Below are positions 29,201 through 42,376 of a DNA stretch of 64,000 nt, in pieces. This DNA is from Hemibagrus wyckioides. Lineage: Eukaryota > Chordata > Actinopteri > Siluriformes > Bagridae. The notes beneath the pieces were generated by a model, which saw nothing but the letters and a program-made list of their open reading frames with translations, was not told the origin of the DNA and ran no database searches. The position numbers were made by a program, and so were the translations under genes. Where the stretch lies: the NCBI RefSeq assembly GCF_019097595.1, contig NC_080723.1, forward strand, positions 9,886,011-9,950,010. Reading direction: 5' to 3'. Position 1 is the stretch's first letter; each line of letters opens with the position of its first letter.

Positions 29201-32200
29201 AGACATCAGCCTTTTCATGGGAACACTGCTACAATACTACAGTCTGTGTCAAGTGTGTTCACCCTGGGGTGTTGATAAAAAAACAAACAAAAAAAAAACT
29301 ACAAAGCAGATGCAGCCAGAAACAGCTTCTAGCAGGGACAGATGAACACAGATTTTGATGCAAAACTCCAGTGCAATAAGTAAACTTTGCCAAATATCAT
29401 TATAATTGTGTGTTGTGGACAGATGAAGCATCTTTTCACCATGCCGGCATCCAAAACTGAACTGCACACAAGAAGAGGCATGTAAAATACGCAGGTTAAT
29501 CACTGATGCTTTGGGGGCTGTTTTATAGTTGAGGATTCAGAAGCTTTCGTGAAGATTAATGGCATCATGAATTCTGCTAAGTACCACAACAACCAGCCCA
29601 AAACCCAGCTTTTTTTTGCCAGGAGCTTCAGGCTTGGCCATAGACAAAACTTTTAATAAGATGATGAGCCAAACATACTTCCAACAATCAACACAAACAG
29701 AAAGCAATTAAATTTAATGTTTGAAAAAGTTCAGAAATACTATTTAATATGACAATGACAAAGCATCTGAAGTACTCATGGATTGCACTGTAATATTTGC
29801 TTTCACTGGTGTCAGTAAAACACAGGAGTATTTTCATGTGGTGGCTGTGGTTGTTGTTTGTTTCTTTTTACTTTTGTGTATGAATGAAAATTTAAGGCCT
29901 GTGGGCAATTTTGACATCCCACTCTCACAAAACAAGCCAAGCTCACATTTGATTTATGACTATCTCCAACTTTAATATTCTAGTAATAACATTCCTGCAG
30001 AGTTAATTCCCTCCTCCATACGCAATTCTTCCCTGTAATTATTAGTTATGGGCAAATCATGCAAGCTACATCTGAATGTTAGACAAGCACCTAGATAAAT
30101 GTTGCTGCTTTCGACACTATCTGATGTCCACAAAAGGTCTCTTCTTCTATGGAGACCCGGGGTGTGCGTGTGTTTCTGTATCTACCGGTTAGTCAGGTTA
30201 AACTCCCCTTTAGGTGCCAAGCACACACACGTACACAAATCAACACTGTTCACCTCTCTTGCAAAGAAAACTATCCAGGACCTTGAATATATGTGTGTGT
30301 GTGTGTGTGTGTGTGTATGTGATTGTAACATACCTAGGTTGGTGTAGGTGGCACTGCAGGAGCTTGAAGCAGGAGAGTGTGAGTGCGAGTGTGTTTGGGT
30401 ACCCTCGTCCTCCTCTGGCTCTCCTAGACTGATGGTGGTTGAGAGGTTGGCTGGCTCGCTCACGGTCGGCAGATCCACCTTGGCCGGCAAAGAGGTGATG
30501 GTAGGCATGTCCGTCGCTGAGCCCTGGACTGGCATCTGACTGCACAAGACAGAGAAAACAGAGAAGACTTAGTGCCGCTGCACCATCAACATCTTCACAA
30601 TAGCCTGCAGCTGTCTGTCGATTTGTTTTTTTAAAAGAATTATTAGGATTTATCAGGGTATGCTGTATCAATACCTTTAATGATAGAAAATTATTCTTAA
30701 TCTTAATTAAATATTATTTTTTATCACATCCCAGTGCACATGGTTACAGCTGTAAAAAAAACAGCTCTTTGACCTGATAGGATCCTGACACATAATGATG
30801 CCTCAGATGCTGACCACTTGAAATTACATGCACTGATTACTGAATATAGGTGAGGAATTGAAAAAATTCATTAAATACTATTTCTATCACGCATCATTTA
30901 TAATTCATGTTTATCTTGTACTGGATAATGTTAAGCTGGAGTTTTTTAAACCTAATAACATCAATAATTACTATTTATTTTATTAAATCATGAAAAAATA
31001 TAGTGATAAAACATCTTGGAACAACAAGCACAACCACAATTTACTACAAATACAATATTCTACACAAAATCTAAATGTCAAATTAAGAAGGATAACTTAA
31101 AACTCTAACACATTAAAACATTAAGTGAACAAGGAAGTACCATTAAAACATTTTAAGTGAGAGCGTACTTGACATCGTGTTCTCATAACTCTGGAAGCCA
31201 GATATAGTGTTTGAACTTGTTCTAGTCTCCTGAACCAATAACCGCTTTGCATTTTCCACATCCAATGAGGCATGTACTTTTCAGAAAGCGAGAACACATA
31301 CACGCACACACACACAGTCATAAACCAACATCCGAGTCAGAGCTTACCTGCTTTTCTTGCTCACACAGCTGCCCATATCTGAAAGCTCTCTCACCTTCAG
31401 GCCAGGAGAAAAAAAGCTCTCAGCTGGTATCTTATTATGCCTACCTTCTTCTCCCTCCTTTTTCTTTCTCTGTGCTCTCTCTCTCTCTGGTATTTTACCT
31501 GTGAGCTATACTCTGCATGCCTCTTGACACACCCTCTGAGAGTTGCTCACAGAAGGAAGAATGATTAACACTTCCCTTACTTGGAAGATATGCTCTTATG
31601 AAAAAACCTTGCCACTGACACCAACCAAATTGTTTAATTTCAATATATTCCAGAAAGTTAAGGTTACACTATTACAGTTATATTCATCTAGCAATGAACC
31701 TAGCAAGAAAAAAAATGTAATGGTGAAAAATGCTCATGCGACACATCAAGAGCTCCTTCATGAACCAGAGCAAAGCTTAATGCCTGGTTTATCGGTGATT
31801 CATCCAGAGGGAGCAGCAACACAAACAGCACTGTTCTCATAGTCGCCTGCCCACATTAGGTACATCAAGAAGGTTAAAAAAAAAAAAATTCCACTAGATG
31901 GCGTGTCAGAGCAGGCACACCCAAATCTGGCATGGTTTCCATTTGGTCTGTTAAAATGTTTCATGATCTCAAGCTTTTCATGAAACACACAAACCAGCAT
32001 GTGACTGCTATCATGTAATTGTGTCCCATAACAAAACTACGTCCTTGTATAAAAGCAATTACTAATATACAATACGCTAAGAGTTTTTTCTAAAACTGTA
32101 ATTGTAATCGGATCCTCGGCAAATTGAAAATTATAGCTTGAAAATTATCTAGAAGAATTCGCAAAAATACATAGCTCCAGTTTGTTTCGTTTGTCTGCGA

Positions 32201-35200
32201 GCATCATATCACACTGCAGGTTCATTGCACTGCATAGCCTTCATCTTGTGTACATGTACCCATAGTTAACAGCAAGTATAAACCTGGCCTAAGATCTATT
32301 AGGCTACTTGAGTTTTTGTTTGGACTTTACTGTTAATCTGTTATTGTTAATCTAGCAATAAACCATGAAACTGTCAACTTGTAGAATGCATGAGTGATGT
32401 TAATTCAAGGTAATCTGATAGAGGAATTAGCCTTTGCAAACACAAAGTGCCTAAACAATGTTACACACAAACCACACTCTAATATGTGACTCATCAGAAA
32501 ATGTAATAACACGACCTTTGGCCCGCTTAGAACACAAAGCTAAATCACAGAACAAAACAAAAACCGAATCAAAGAGCCAGTGCATTCTGTTTTATTTTGC
32601 TAGTATTCTTCACTTCTCTTTATAATTGTCGCTGTAGTGAAGTATCAGAAGAGAAGAGGAAAAGAGGTAGAGATATAGAAAACATTTACCTCATCACTTT
32701 GCTGATCAAGATGCTGGCTCTACTCTTAGGCGGGCCTGACTGGTTGAATGACAACACACCACCAGCACCTGCATTACACTCCTCCACCCTGAGCTCTGCC
32801 TCCCCATCGCCTCCTGACCCACTGTCTGGCTTGTAGGTGAATATAATGGTGGGTTTCTGGCTGGGATCATCCGTTTTTGACTCTGAAAACCAGTGCTGCC
32901 TCTGAAGAGGAGGAGGAGGTAACATGGTGATAACAGTCCCATCCAAACCCACCAGCTTTCCTTTCTCTTTCTCTCGCTCCACTTTCTCTTTCTGTTCATC
33001 CTCATCTTTCCGCCGGCGGAAGAAGCTCTTGAAGGAGATCCAACGTTTGGGCCTGTTACTGTCAGCTGAGCGTCTACCTTCTGCCCCGGGGCTGACCTCC
33101 CCATCACTAGGCCTGGAGCCCATGGGTCTGGTCCAGTTGCTGAAGTGCCTCTGAAGCAGGTTACTGGCATGATATGGAGAAGATGTGGATCTAGGTGGAG
33201 GGAAAGGGGCACTGGGTTCAGATTTTGGACTTGTGGAACCCTCAGCTGCTGAAGCACTCTGGGACTTAGGCAAGAGCTTGGATGGCATGTCTTTGTGAGA
33301 TTTGGACAGACTACTGTCTGTTGGGCAGTGAAGTGATTTGGGTCTGCTGAGAGTACCCTTAGTGGCATCGGGGGGAAGAGAGTAGAGCTCCTCAGCACTA
33401 CATGTCTTATTATGAGCGGAGGGTGAATCTGGAGGAGACTGGGGTGGCTGGATAGAGGCTACTATCTGAGACAGCACCATGCTGGCCTTCTCCCTGTGCC
33501 CTGTCCCAGTGCTAGTGGAGGTCTGGCACTCATTGCTGCCTGCTGCAGGCGAATCATCACTGGGGTTAAAGCTACTGGCAAGTTTAACTGAACTGCTTTT
33601 TGTCAGGCTGCTAGAGGCAGTACTTGGAGTGGGGACACTGTTTGTCCTAGGGCTGGAAACAGTAACTGAAATGTTGGCTGCTGTACTGCACTCAGGGGTA
33701 TTTTTGGCTTTGTCATTGTGAGGTACAGTTCTTGTAAAATCTCTTTCCTCCTTAGTATCAGCTGAGACAAATTTTCTGGTTGGCTTGTGTTCTGTGGGTG
33801 AGGACTGAGCAGCTTCAGAGTTGCCAATTTCCTCGTATGTGTGGCTGGGTACTCGACCGCCTGTTCCCGGCTTGGGCTGTGGCAGCTCCCCACTTACCCC
33901 CAGAAAGCTCTTATACACAGCTAGATTATCATATGCACTTGGGTTAATCACAATAGGCACTTTCACTGCATTCTTTGAACTGCGTGCATAAGTGGGTTCA
34001 TCTCTGATGATGATTGGGAAAGGAGGCATACCAGCATTATTGTAGCTGTTAAATTTGATCTCTGACAAATTAGGTGACTTCACAGGTATGGTACGTGAGG
34101 AGGAAATACCAGCAACAGGGGAGGTGGGAGCTGATTTATGGTTGGCATGTCTGGGAGTGACTGATGACCCAGTTGGCGTCCCAGTAAGCAACTCCACTTT
34201 AGGGAGCTTTTGCCGAGGGCTAGTGCTGGATGTCCACACCTCTTGATAACGACTGTTCTTACAGGAAGGGCTGGATGTAGCAACATTGGCTAAGGCAGTA
34301 CTTAGAGAGACTGGTACTGATGGAGAAACTGCAGTGAATGGAGATACTGGAGTGGTTGGAGATATTGCTGCAGACTTAGGAGAAAGTGGAGTCTTGGGGG
34401 ATATAGGTGATTTTGGGGAGAGGGGAGAAGCAGACAGGGGGATGTTTTTTGAAGCTCCTGGGTAGGGTGGGGGACCCAATGCTGAGGTTGGGCCTTTGAG
34501 CTTAGCAGTGCTCTCAGTAGTTCGTTCCTCAGTGCTAGCCATAGAAGCTGACACATCCACAACAGTGTAAGGCTTACAGATGGGAGTCTTCTCCAAACTC
34601 ACTACTCTGTATGGTTTAGGCTGCTCCTCTGTTGGACTAAAGCTGATTGTGATTGGCTGGCCAGGGAGTGCCTGCGGAAGAGGTCCGCCCTCTCTCTGAT
34701 TAACATCTTGATCCTGTAATCGGATGGCCAGAACAGCTTTGTGTGTCTCAGTGGCTTTAGGTGAGCTCAGTGCTCTGTCTTGTTGTCCTGCAGAGTCTCT
34801 GCTAACTGGAATAGGGTGCAAACCATTAGGCTGGTTGCGGGGGACACTACTGCTACTGCTGGAGGTGCATGAGTCCTCAGGCAGAGAAGATGAGGACTCT
34901 GGTGAGGTGATGGACTCAGAGTTAGATAGAAAGCCACTGCCTTGAGGATCAGAGCCATAGGGAAGCAGACTGGGTGCTCCACTGGAGTCCATGGAAGGAT
35001 AGCCATTTAGAATTTCATCATAACTGTCATAGTCAACAGCACAGATCCGCTGCAGTGAGCGGTTCCGCAGTGGTACAGTGTTCCACTTCTTACCAGCTGC
35101 AAATGGAACTGGAGACAGAGTTGCAGCACGGAAATTCGCAAAGCGTGGCTGACCCCTCATCCTGATCTCCATAGCCAAAAGCTCTTCATCACTCTCATCC

Positions 35201-36039
35201 CAGCTCTCATGCTCACCATCATCACTCTCACTTTCCTCTTCATATTCCTCATCCTCTCCATCGCTGGAAAATTCCGGGTAGCAAAAGCGTCCCCCCTCTG
35301 AACTGATAATCTCTGCACTGTCACTCAAAGAGACATGTTTATTGGCACTGTTGCTACGACCCAAGGCCAGGCAGCCAGCTGCAGGCAAGCCTCTCTCCAA
35401 CGAGCGCCTATATGAACAGCTGATGCGGCCCAAGAAGTCGTCCCTGCTGGAGCTGAGATCTGAGCCCAAACCTGCAATTTCCTTCAGCACATCAGTTAGG
35501 CCATTGTTGTTACTGCTTGGTGGACAGACAGAGGCAAATCCCTCCATCTCTCCCCTTTCATCATTTCTCTCATTGTTGTTAGGTTCTGAGGGCCTCTTGC
35601 GATTTAAGCCATTGTGATTCCAAATGGTGAAAGCTGAAGCCCTTCCAGGCTCAACCCCCTCTGGCAGATTCTGAGGATTTCCTTCTAGATCGAGCCCCCC
35701 TCCAGAGCATGGGAGCATCATGGTGGGCTTTACTGCAATTGTGGGTTTTTTTGCTACAGGTGGCCGGAACTGGCCTGAACGGGAAGAACTGCTGCTTCTC
35801 TGAGGATTGCTAGCAAGATTAGCGATGATGATAGCCCTGTCCCCTGTGGGTGAGTGACTTGGGTGGTTAACGTTATTTGTGCCTCCTGTGGAGGTATGAC
35901 TGTGTTGGGTGAGGACCTGTTCAGGGGGACACTTGTGCGGACCCCCCTCAGGTAGGCGGTGCAGACTCTTAGGCTTGAAGCAGTTCTTGCACTCGCCAGG
36001 CTTCCACACGTGTTCAGTGAAGGTGTTGCAAGCAGACAT
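26253..36039 (-). CDS. peak1: PEAK1 scaffold pseudokinase, 4 coding exons
   Basis: Exons: 32690-36039, 30334-30539, 28214-28923, 26253-27383; phases join to 1798 aa (human about 1746). PEAK1 (SgK269) is a cytoskeletal scaffold downstream of EGFR/Src signalling. The N-terminus MSACNTFTEHVWKPGECKNC is almost identical to human. A long disordered region follows, with acidic and Ser/Pro-rich stretches, PTYARSSKNAVKVP, SHTYEEIGN, and RPKRWISFKSFFRRRK near the end of exon 1. Binding motifs kept are YTNL at 1182 (GRB2 type), PPPLP at about 1223 and NPLY at 1264-1267 (PTB type). The C-terminal helical-bundle and kinase-like region (about 1350-1798) has SHCDLHLKNLLL with D1588 and N1593. NFS at 1631-1633 replaces DFG, as in this pseudokinase family. 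About 20 residues of the activation segment, including the APE equivalent, seem absent (between K1636 and C1646). Confidence 0.97.
27440..27800. mobile_element. Tc1-like remnant with opposed halves
   Basis: The plus strand first reads like mid-transposase (W-M-G-Y-N, then QAQAHRNWTPG), to about 27535. From about 27550 it reads the same family backwards: 'tgctgttgtagcccattcacctcaaggtt' and, further on, 'gtgtgaaaatccc' and 'tactcaaaccagcccat'. The middle and the catalytic part are gone. It lies in the last peak1 intron. Confidence 0.65.
29150..29690 (+). mobile_element. Degenerate Tc1-like transposase fragment
   Basis: Around 29520-29640 the plus strand reads, with breaks, like the K-x-N/D-G-I-M-N-S-x-K-Y and R-L-G-R stretch that precedes the second catalytic Asp of Tc1 enzymes. 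Earlier parts are blurred. It lies in the peak1 intron between exons 2 and 3. Confidence 0.5.
30288..30320 (+). repeat. (TG)n microsatellite beside peak1 exon 2 donor
   Basis: The TG run starts about 15 bases inside the intron from the donor of exon 30334-30539. Confidence 0.9.
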
Positions 36040-36179
36040 GTCTGCAGTGCTGACAGCAGCACACTCAGTGGACAGGAAAGCGCTCCATCACAGACACAGC
36101 TGGTACTCCACTGATGCTCACAGCTGCTACAAGCCAGAGGCAGGGGAACAACCTCTACTTATGAAACTGACAAATCCAC
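36040..36179 (-). promoter_or_regulatory. peak1: peak1 5' leader segment with a short upstream ORF
   Basis: The first coding exon continues upstream to an acceptor (TTTTTCTTTTTCAG) ending at 36180, so at least one further non-coding exon lies upstream. Within the leader an ATG at 36086-36088 opens a 7-codon frame (MERFPVH) ending with TGA at 36065-36067, 25 bases before the main ATG. The upstream ATG context (CTGTGATGG) has G at +4. Confidence 0.7.
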
Positions 36180-36182
36180 CTG

Positions 36183-36660
36183 AAAAAGAAAAACAGTCAA
36201 GGGTAAGATACTAGTTGTTACTGAAATCACTTCAACAATGTTATCCTGGTGTAATATTTTACAGTATTACTCCATTGTGTAATTAATGAACAAAGCCACT
36301 CCAATATTAAGATGTGCATTAACTATGAGATTCCAGCAGGGGGTGCAGTGTGCTCAACACTTGGATTCAAAATGACCATATTTTAATAGAACCACTCTAA
36401 AAACTATTTTCCAGCATGAAACTACAGAATGATGTACCTTTGTGTGCATTCAGTTTCTTTCTACAAATATATTCAGGTAATATTAACATGAAAATAACTT
36501 ATATTAAACTGCAAATATGGCCTTTTTGCCATATACAACCTGAAAGAATCACAATGTATATTCCTGTATGAATGTATAAGATATAAGAAGGGCTATGCAT
36601 CACTAAGAAGGTAGTTATATGTACCTTGAATCTCGTTGTCTTATACACATACACACAAAC

Positions 36661-36701
<41 letters not shown>

Positions 36702-37960
36702 AACTCTCAAGCATTTTTCCGCTCTATATTTAGCACTCGGCTAAGACCAGTTGCATGTAGTTATCAGCCAAAGCTCGACACACTAAAACACCCACACAAC
36801 CCAGGCCTGGGTCTAGTGAACCTCCTTTTGAGAAACTGAATGCAGAAAGCATGCTAAAAAAAAAGTACTTGACAAGAACAGAACATCATTTGACCAAATT
36901 AACTCACACTATGTCTATGATTGGCTTTATATTGGATGTTAATTAGAATGACTGGCATATGCTAAATGCCTGCCATCACAGGCTTTTGTTTTCGACATTT
37001 TGAAAATTTTCATGTTAGTAGAAAATGGTTAATATTGGAGTTTAGCAGTTGAACCCATTAGACAATTTGTATGAAGGATGACATTTTCATGACGGCTCCT
37101 TGTCCACAATGACAGCTATGCTTGCCTGAATGTGAAATCGCAAAAACATTTTACCAGAACACTAACCTCTAGGAGATGGAGCTTTTACTTCTGCACAAAA
37201 GGTGACAGGTGAGTATGTACAAACTATTAATGTAGCAGCCTTGTACACACAGGTACACAATTTACCCTCGCTAGATGTTCTTTAGCCCCACCTAACTGCA
37301 ACAAATTATAAAATAAAATAAAAAAATAATAAAATAAATAAAATAAATTTCATATTCATTCTTCATTATACTACCATGGCACAGTGTCTCCACAGTCTTT
37401 ACGATATACTAAAGACACTTGGAAGTGGGGAAAGGTTAGCTCTCTAATTCAGCATTGCCTTGTGACGAGACGTTGCCTAGAAGCTTACTAACAAATTTTT
37501 AGGCTTCATACAAAATGCCTCACACACAAAGTGAAACAGCTGACAACTAGATACAGCAGGAATTTGTGGCAAGCTATAATCAACAGACTGTGGCTAGTTA
37601 TCAAGGTTTTGAATAGTTGGTACCTGCTTGTTAGCTAGCTAGTTTCTGCTTCAAAGGATGCAAAAAAAGAAGGGACTGGCTATGTAATACAAATGTTAGC
37701 CTATGACAAGCCTATGTGGGAATTCAAAGAGTTTCACAGATAGAAAGTGTCTGAAAAAGCAAAACAGATAGCAATAATTAAAAGAGAATATTTTTTTTGT
37801 CGTAGAACAAAGTACTGAATCGTTTACGCAGTAAAGTCATCTTTAGAAACTGCTGTTTTTTTGGTCAAACACAATAGTCAACTCATACTTATTAGTTTGC
37901 ATATTTGACTGTATTATTATCCTATCGACAAAGTTTTTTTTTTTTGCATTATAATACAGT
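36183..37960. other. Probable peak1 5' intron
   Basis: No coding exon is seen. There is a GA microsatellite at 36667-36700 and AAAT-rich sequence around 37310-37350. No first exon or promoter of peak1 could be recognised. Confidence 0.45.
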
Positions 37961-37963
37961 AAA

Positions 37964-38220
37964 AACAGCAAGGAATTAGTGTCTATAATAAACTCAGAAA
38001 CTACACTGACCTAATAGTTTCCCATAAGGACATGATTTAGTTACATTTACATTATTTACTGTACAGTGTCACCTGAATGAGGATGGGTTCCCTTCTGAGA
38101 CTGAGAAAAAACTTTAATTTAAACTTTTTCCCCTTCTCTGTTTCTCTACTTCTGTAAAGCTGCTTTGAGACAATGTCCATTGTTAAAAGCGCTATACAAA
38201 TAAATTTAATTGAATTGAAT
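37964..38220 (+). mobile_element. L2-type LINE 3' end fragment
   Basis: It matches the 3' end of the copy at 11139-13378: 'gcaaggaattagtgtctataat', 'cactgacctaatagtt', 'gaggatgggttcccttctgag' and the tail 'gctgctttgagacaatgtcc' followed by GAATT repeats. There is an internal deletion relative to the other copy. No coding part remains. Confidence 0.8.
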
Positions 38221-38745
38221 AAAAAGGGAACAAGTGAAAGAAAGGCGTAATTCGAAACACAGTGTGTGTTAAGGTAATGGGAGGTTAAGGGAGTGAATGC
38301 GTCCCATCTGGAGCATAACTGAACATCCAACCATCCATTTTCAAGTTTTAGTACTGCTTCAGTGTTACCCTCTGGTCATAGGAAATAGATAGATGCTGGG
38401 AGGAAAAACAAGCTCTGAATAAGCACCTCTCAGATGTCATTGCTTTGCTGGAACTAAAACTTGTCTTTGTTTTAGAAGAATGAGAAGAGCTAAAGTGTAA
38501 GCACATCCAATAACCTGCATGTGCTTAAACCATGTCTAGAACAATTTATCTACTGAGAAATTCCTAAAAACCAGAAACAACAAACGCACCTTTATCCTGT
38601 TGCAGGTTATCAGTTCAGTCAGTGCTCAAAGGATTTATTAAACACAGGAATGTTTCAGTCTGTACTCTTAGTTGCAGTTACACTACTTGTACGTCATCGG
38701 AAAGAGGGAGAAAGATTGAGAAGGGGTTGGTTCCTGCCGCGGCTC

Positions 38746-38929
38746 AAGTGCATTTACATTTACAGGGTTTGGCAGACGCCGTTATCCGGAGCGACTTGCA
38801 TCTTATTTTATACAAGTGAGAGGCTGAGGTTTGAGGGCCCAGGGGTAGCAGCTTGTCAGTGGTGGAATTTGAAAACACGGCCTTCTAAACTATAGTCCAA
38901 CGTCCTAACCACTGAGCTACCACCACCCC
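38746..38929 (-). repeat. tRNA-derived SINE with LINE-like 3' tail
   Basis: On the minus strand it begins GGGGTGGTGGTAGCTCAGTGG, with an A-box (TAGCTCAGTGG, 38909-38919) and a weakened B-box (GTTTTCAAATTCC, 38864-38876). It ends in 'gcaagtcgctccggataacgg' and 'gtaaatgtaaatgca'. The 3' part resembles the tail of the LINE at 55870-56240. Confidence 0.8.
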
Positions 38930-39605
38930 AATAAAAGTGGGCGTGACTCTCAAACAAGGTTACAGTGGTCAGCTCAGATTCTGAACACATCACCATGGCA
39001 ACTCATGGTCAGCATTTTTGATAAAGAGGAATGAATGATAACATGATACTACGGAAAAATGAGTCAAATTACGTTTAGATCCATAGCAACAACTACTCAA
39101 CTAGTCCTCATTTTCAGAAGGCCGGTTCATGTCACTGTCTTTACTGCCAGATTCATTCCGTCCTCTCCAGGATTTTATGGTCAGTTTTTATTTCCTTACA
39201 ATAAATTCACTTGAATTTTTTGCACGAGGTTATGTTAATAGGCCACGGTAACCATCTATACCAAAGGTGGCAATAATTCTAGAGCTGACTGAACATGTGC
39301 TAAGAGTCTGGACTGGACACAAGAAAAGGCATAAGAATGACAGGAAGTTCTGTGCATTATTCAGGCCACAGAATGGCAGAACCTCTCCTCTTCTCTCATT
39401 TCTTCTCCTCTGGTGCACCGCATGACTCACCACTGATACAGCATGACTCATGCGATTTTCTGCTGTTCTGTTTGCACAAAGCTTTTCATTTGTTTGGCCT
39501 TTTTTGGGTCTATCTCCGTGTGCCAGATGTGAATTTCCTGCTTTGATGGCTTATACAGATGAGTGTTTGGTTTGCAAACAGGCAACCAGAGGAACACAGA
39601 CCTTT

Positions 39606-39631
39606 ACTTGAGAGAGTGAAAGTGAGTGAGT

Positions 39632-39670
<39 letters not shown>
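39606..39670 (+). repeat. (GAGT)n/(GA)n microsatellite
   Basis: A short GAGT run passes into pure GA. Confidence 0.9.
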
Positions 39671-39672
<2 letters not shown>

Positions 39673-39689
39673 AAATCAGCCTTCTTTAT

Positions 39690-40010
39690 CATTTTGAAAG
39701 GCATGGACTTCACTGTGAGGTGGATCCTCCAACTTCCGGACATGTTTGTCCAGCACATCCCGCAAACACTCTATGGAATTTGGAGGTCAAGTCAACACAT
39801 TGAACTCATTGGCATGTTCCTCAAGCCATTCTCGAACAATGTCTGCAGTATGCCTGGATATGGTTGCTATAAAGATGTGTACTTGGTCTGCAACAATGTT
39901 TAGGTAGGTGTTGGTGTCAATGTAACATCCACACGAATTACAACATCGTCTACAGTATTACAATGCCTCCGCCTTCTTCCCATAGTTCATCCTGGTGCCA
40001 TGTCTTCCCC
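39690..40010 (-). mobile_element. Tc1-like transposase remnant
   Basis: Degenerate match to the fish element whose reverse strand contains 'ccagcacatcccgcaaacactc', 'tggtctgcaacaatgtttaggtagg' and 'cttcttcccatagttcatcctgg'. It shares the 'ctgcaacaatgtttaggtaggt' block with the copy at 48035-48649, so the two belong to one family. No frame is intact. Sequence up to about 40160 may be a further degraded part. Confidence 0.6.
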
Positions 40011-40159
40011 AGGTAAGGGACACACACGTCCCTGGCCGTCCAGCTAGCGTTTCACTGTCTGCTAACTTTTGTCTCTGTTGTTATAGCATCTTCTTTGTCC
40101 AGTAGCTTCGCTGTGAAGAACTCATCAGTTTGGAGTGATTTCCATTCAGCCTTACACTG

Positions 40160-41325
40160 ATTAAGTTTTTTCCAGCTAGGGCAACCGCTCAGTCAAACAG
40201 TCTGTCCTTTGTTGCTGTCCAGAGAAACATCGGGGTGATCTGGGGTTCAGAGTACATTTTGTCCACTTTCCGAATGTGGGCTGAGTGATGGGATCACAGT
40301 CTCTGAGACGCACCTTGTTACCTTCACATGCTGATGACCTGATCACCCAGGATGTCTACTGAAGTAACTAATGCCAAACTGTGTACTACTGTAGCAGACA
40401 TACCACAGTCTATTTATACACACAATGTAGATGTATATATTGATATATTTTACTGCAAAATACTGTAACAAAACCACAGAGACAAACACAAAGTTGCTTG
40501 TAGCACATACTGTAGCATTAGTGCTGTTTAGAGCAATGACTCATCCCCCCGAACTCAACCGTACTGGGTTTTGTTCTTAAAATACAAGTAGACAAGGCTA
40601 TGAAATCAAATCTCACAGGCATCCAAATGTCTCATCATCCAATCATGTCACTAAGTCCACTCTTTCATTAAGTCACTCACTCGGCTTTTCACTCACTCGG
40701 TCATCTGATCTGATCTCAGTTACAGGATTATAATGGCATGTTTTTATAAAGTTTTATATGTCTCACCCGACCCCCCCCCACCACACCAATATTCATGGAG
40801 TGATTTTTTTTTTTATTCGTTCTCTTGTCAGCGTTCATGTGGTTCTTCACGCTTATTTGAGCCAGATAATGGCTGCTCGCTCAGGGACACGAACACTGTG
40901 GCAATTTAGTTCGGGAATTCAGAAACACAATAGCTGGCGATTTCAGCTAGGGCCCTGAAAAGATTATAAAACAAAAACAACTCGTTGAGTCATCAGAACA
41001 GTTCGGAATGCTTAATATAAGTAAAATAAGTGCTTTGTGTTGCTGAAGATTCTCCAGCTCTAGTGGCCCTGCAGTTACAGCTGAAAAACCTGATTCATGT
41101 TTATGAAGTGTACTTCAGTCCAGCTCATTATGAGTATATAATAGTACGGATATGACTGAAGAAATGCCTCTTAACGTGTGATAGCAATACCGCACCCTGT
41201 CTATCCTGATACTCCTGCAGAGCTTAAAGATGCAGAGTGCTGAACTGTGCAGTTTTATTTAGTATTATTAAGTTAATATGAGAAAGTAGAACAGAATATC
41301 GGAGGCATGGAGGCTTAGCGTATGT
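40160..41325. other. Non-coding, nothing recognised
   Basis: Unique-looking AT-rich sequence. Open frames are short and without splice context. A C-run and T-run occur near 40770-40815. Confidence 0.4.
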
Positions 41326-41329
41326 TCTT

Positions 41330-41530
41330 GCACCTCCAGGGGGCGAGTGCTTTGATTCTTGCCTCTACCCTGTGTGAACGGAGTAATGAGTGGGGGGTTC
41401 CTCCAGTCCAAAGACATGTTGTAGGCTTCTTTGGAGTCTCTAAATTGTCACCGGTGTGTGATTGTGCCCTGTCATGGGTTAGCTTAACCTTGACACCCCT
41501 GTGTATTATTAAAGCTTCGAAGGATCATCT
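41330..41530 (+). repeat. Fragment of a common fish retroposon 3' region
   Basis: The phrases 'ccagtccaaagacatgttgtaggc', 'gagtctctaaattgtc' and 'gtgtgattgtgccctgtcatgggtt' belong to a very frequent fish repeat (RTE-like 3' UTR or derived SINE) that usually ends in GGAT repeats. The end is missing here. Confidence 0.6.
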
Positions 41531-41534
41531 CAGA

Positions 41535-42368
41535 GAGCTCCTAATTTAGATAAAAAAAATGTAAATCTAGCACTTTTAGCCAAAGAGTGATTCAGGATCT
41601 CAAAACAAAGAGAAAAACTTGAGCTGAGCCCATTGCTAGGTATGACACGTTCTTTTGAAGGCTGCGATTGGTTTAAAAATGCCTTAAGTTTCTAAGAATT
41701 TTCTTAGAATTTTATCACTAGGAGCAACTCTTTGCACTAGTGAATACGGACTTAGGTTTTCTGTGACTCTATGTAACTCTAAAGAAACACTAGAGAAAAT
41801 GGATACAGGTTTCTTCCAAAATAATGGGGCTCAGGGTGGGGCATGTGACAAAAATACCCTATCATAAATATCATACAACAGTGCTGCATTAAATAAATAA
41901 ATAAATTAAAAATACTTCATTAAATGCTCTCAAAATACTTTTAGTTAATAAAAAATAAATACATTAATAATATAAAATAACTACAATATAATAGAATATA
42001 AAATAACTTTAAGAAGTAGAAATAAATTCTGTAAATATGCAGATTTTATTTAATTTTTTTAAATCAGAGCTGCTTCTACTACTTATGTAATATGTGTAGT
42101 TTTTTAAACAATATTATTATTAATTTTAATATTATACAAGGTCTCCAGTGAGAGCAAAATTACACAGCCATTCTATACGTACTACTAATAAACACTATGT
42201 GATTAAAAAATAACATTTTGTATTTATTTACCAATACTTTCCCATACATACGCTTACACTCTTTGCATTTTGTACAACATATTTGGATTGACATATGTTA
42301 ATCCTGCACAGCTCTCTATAAGGGTGTAGCCTGTTTAATTAAGGCTGAGGATTTTATTCAGTTTATTT
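41535..42368. other. Non-coding AT-rich DNA
   Basis: Long AT-rich stretch with AAAT runs (41888-41905 and 41940-42000). No gene or identifiable repeat end. Confidence 0.4.
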
Positions 42369-42376
42369 CTAAAAAC

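Noticed and set aside
32706..33398. 230-codon frame overlapping peak1 exon 1
   Set aside because: Same-strand shadow of the 1116-codon peak1 exon in another frame.
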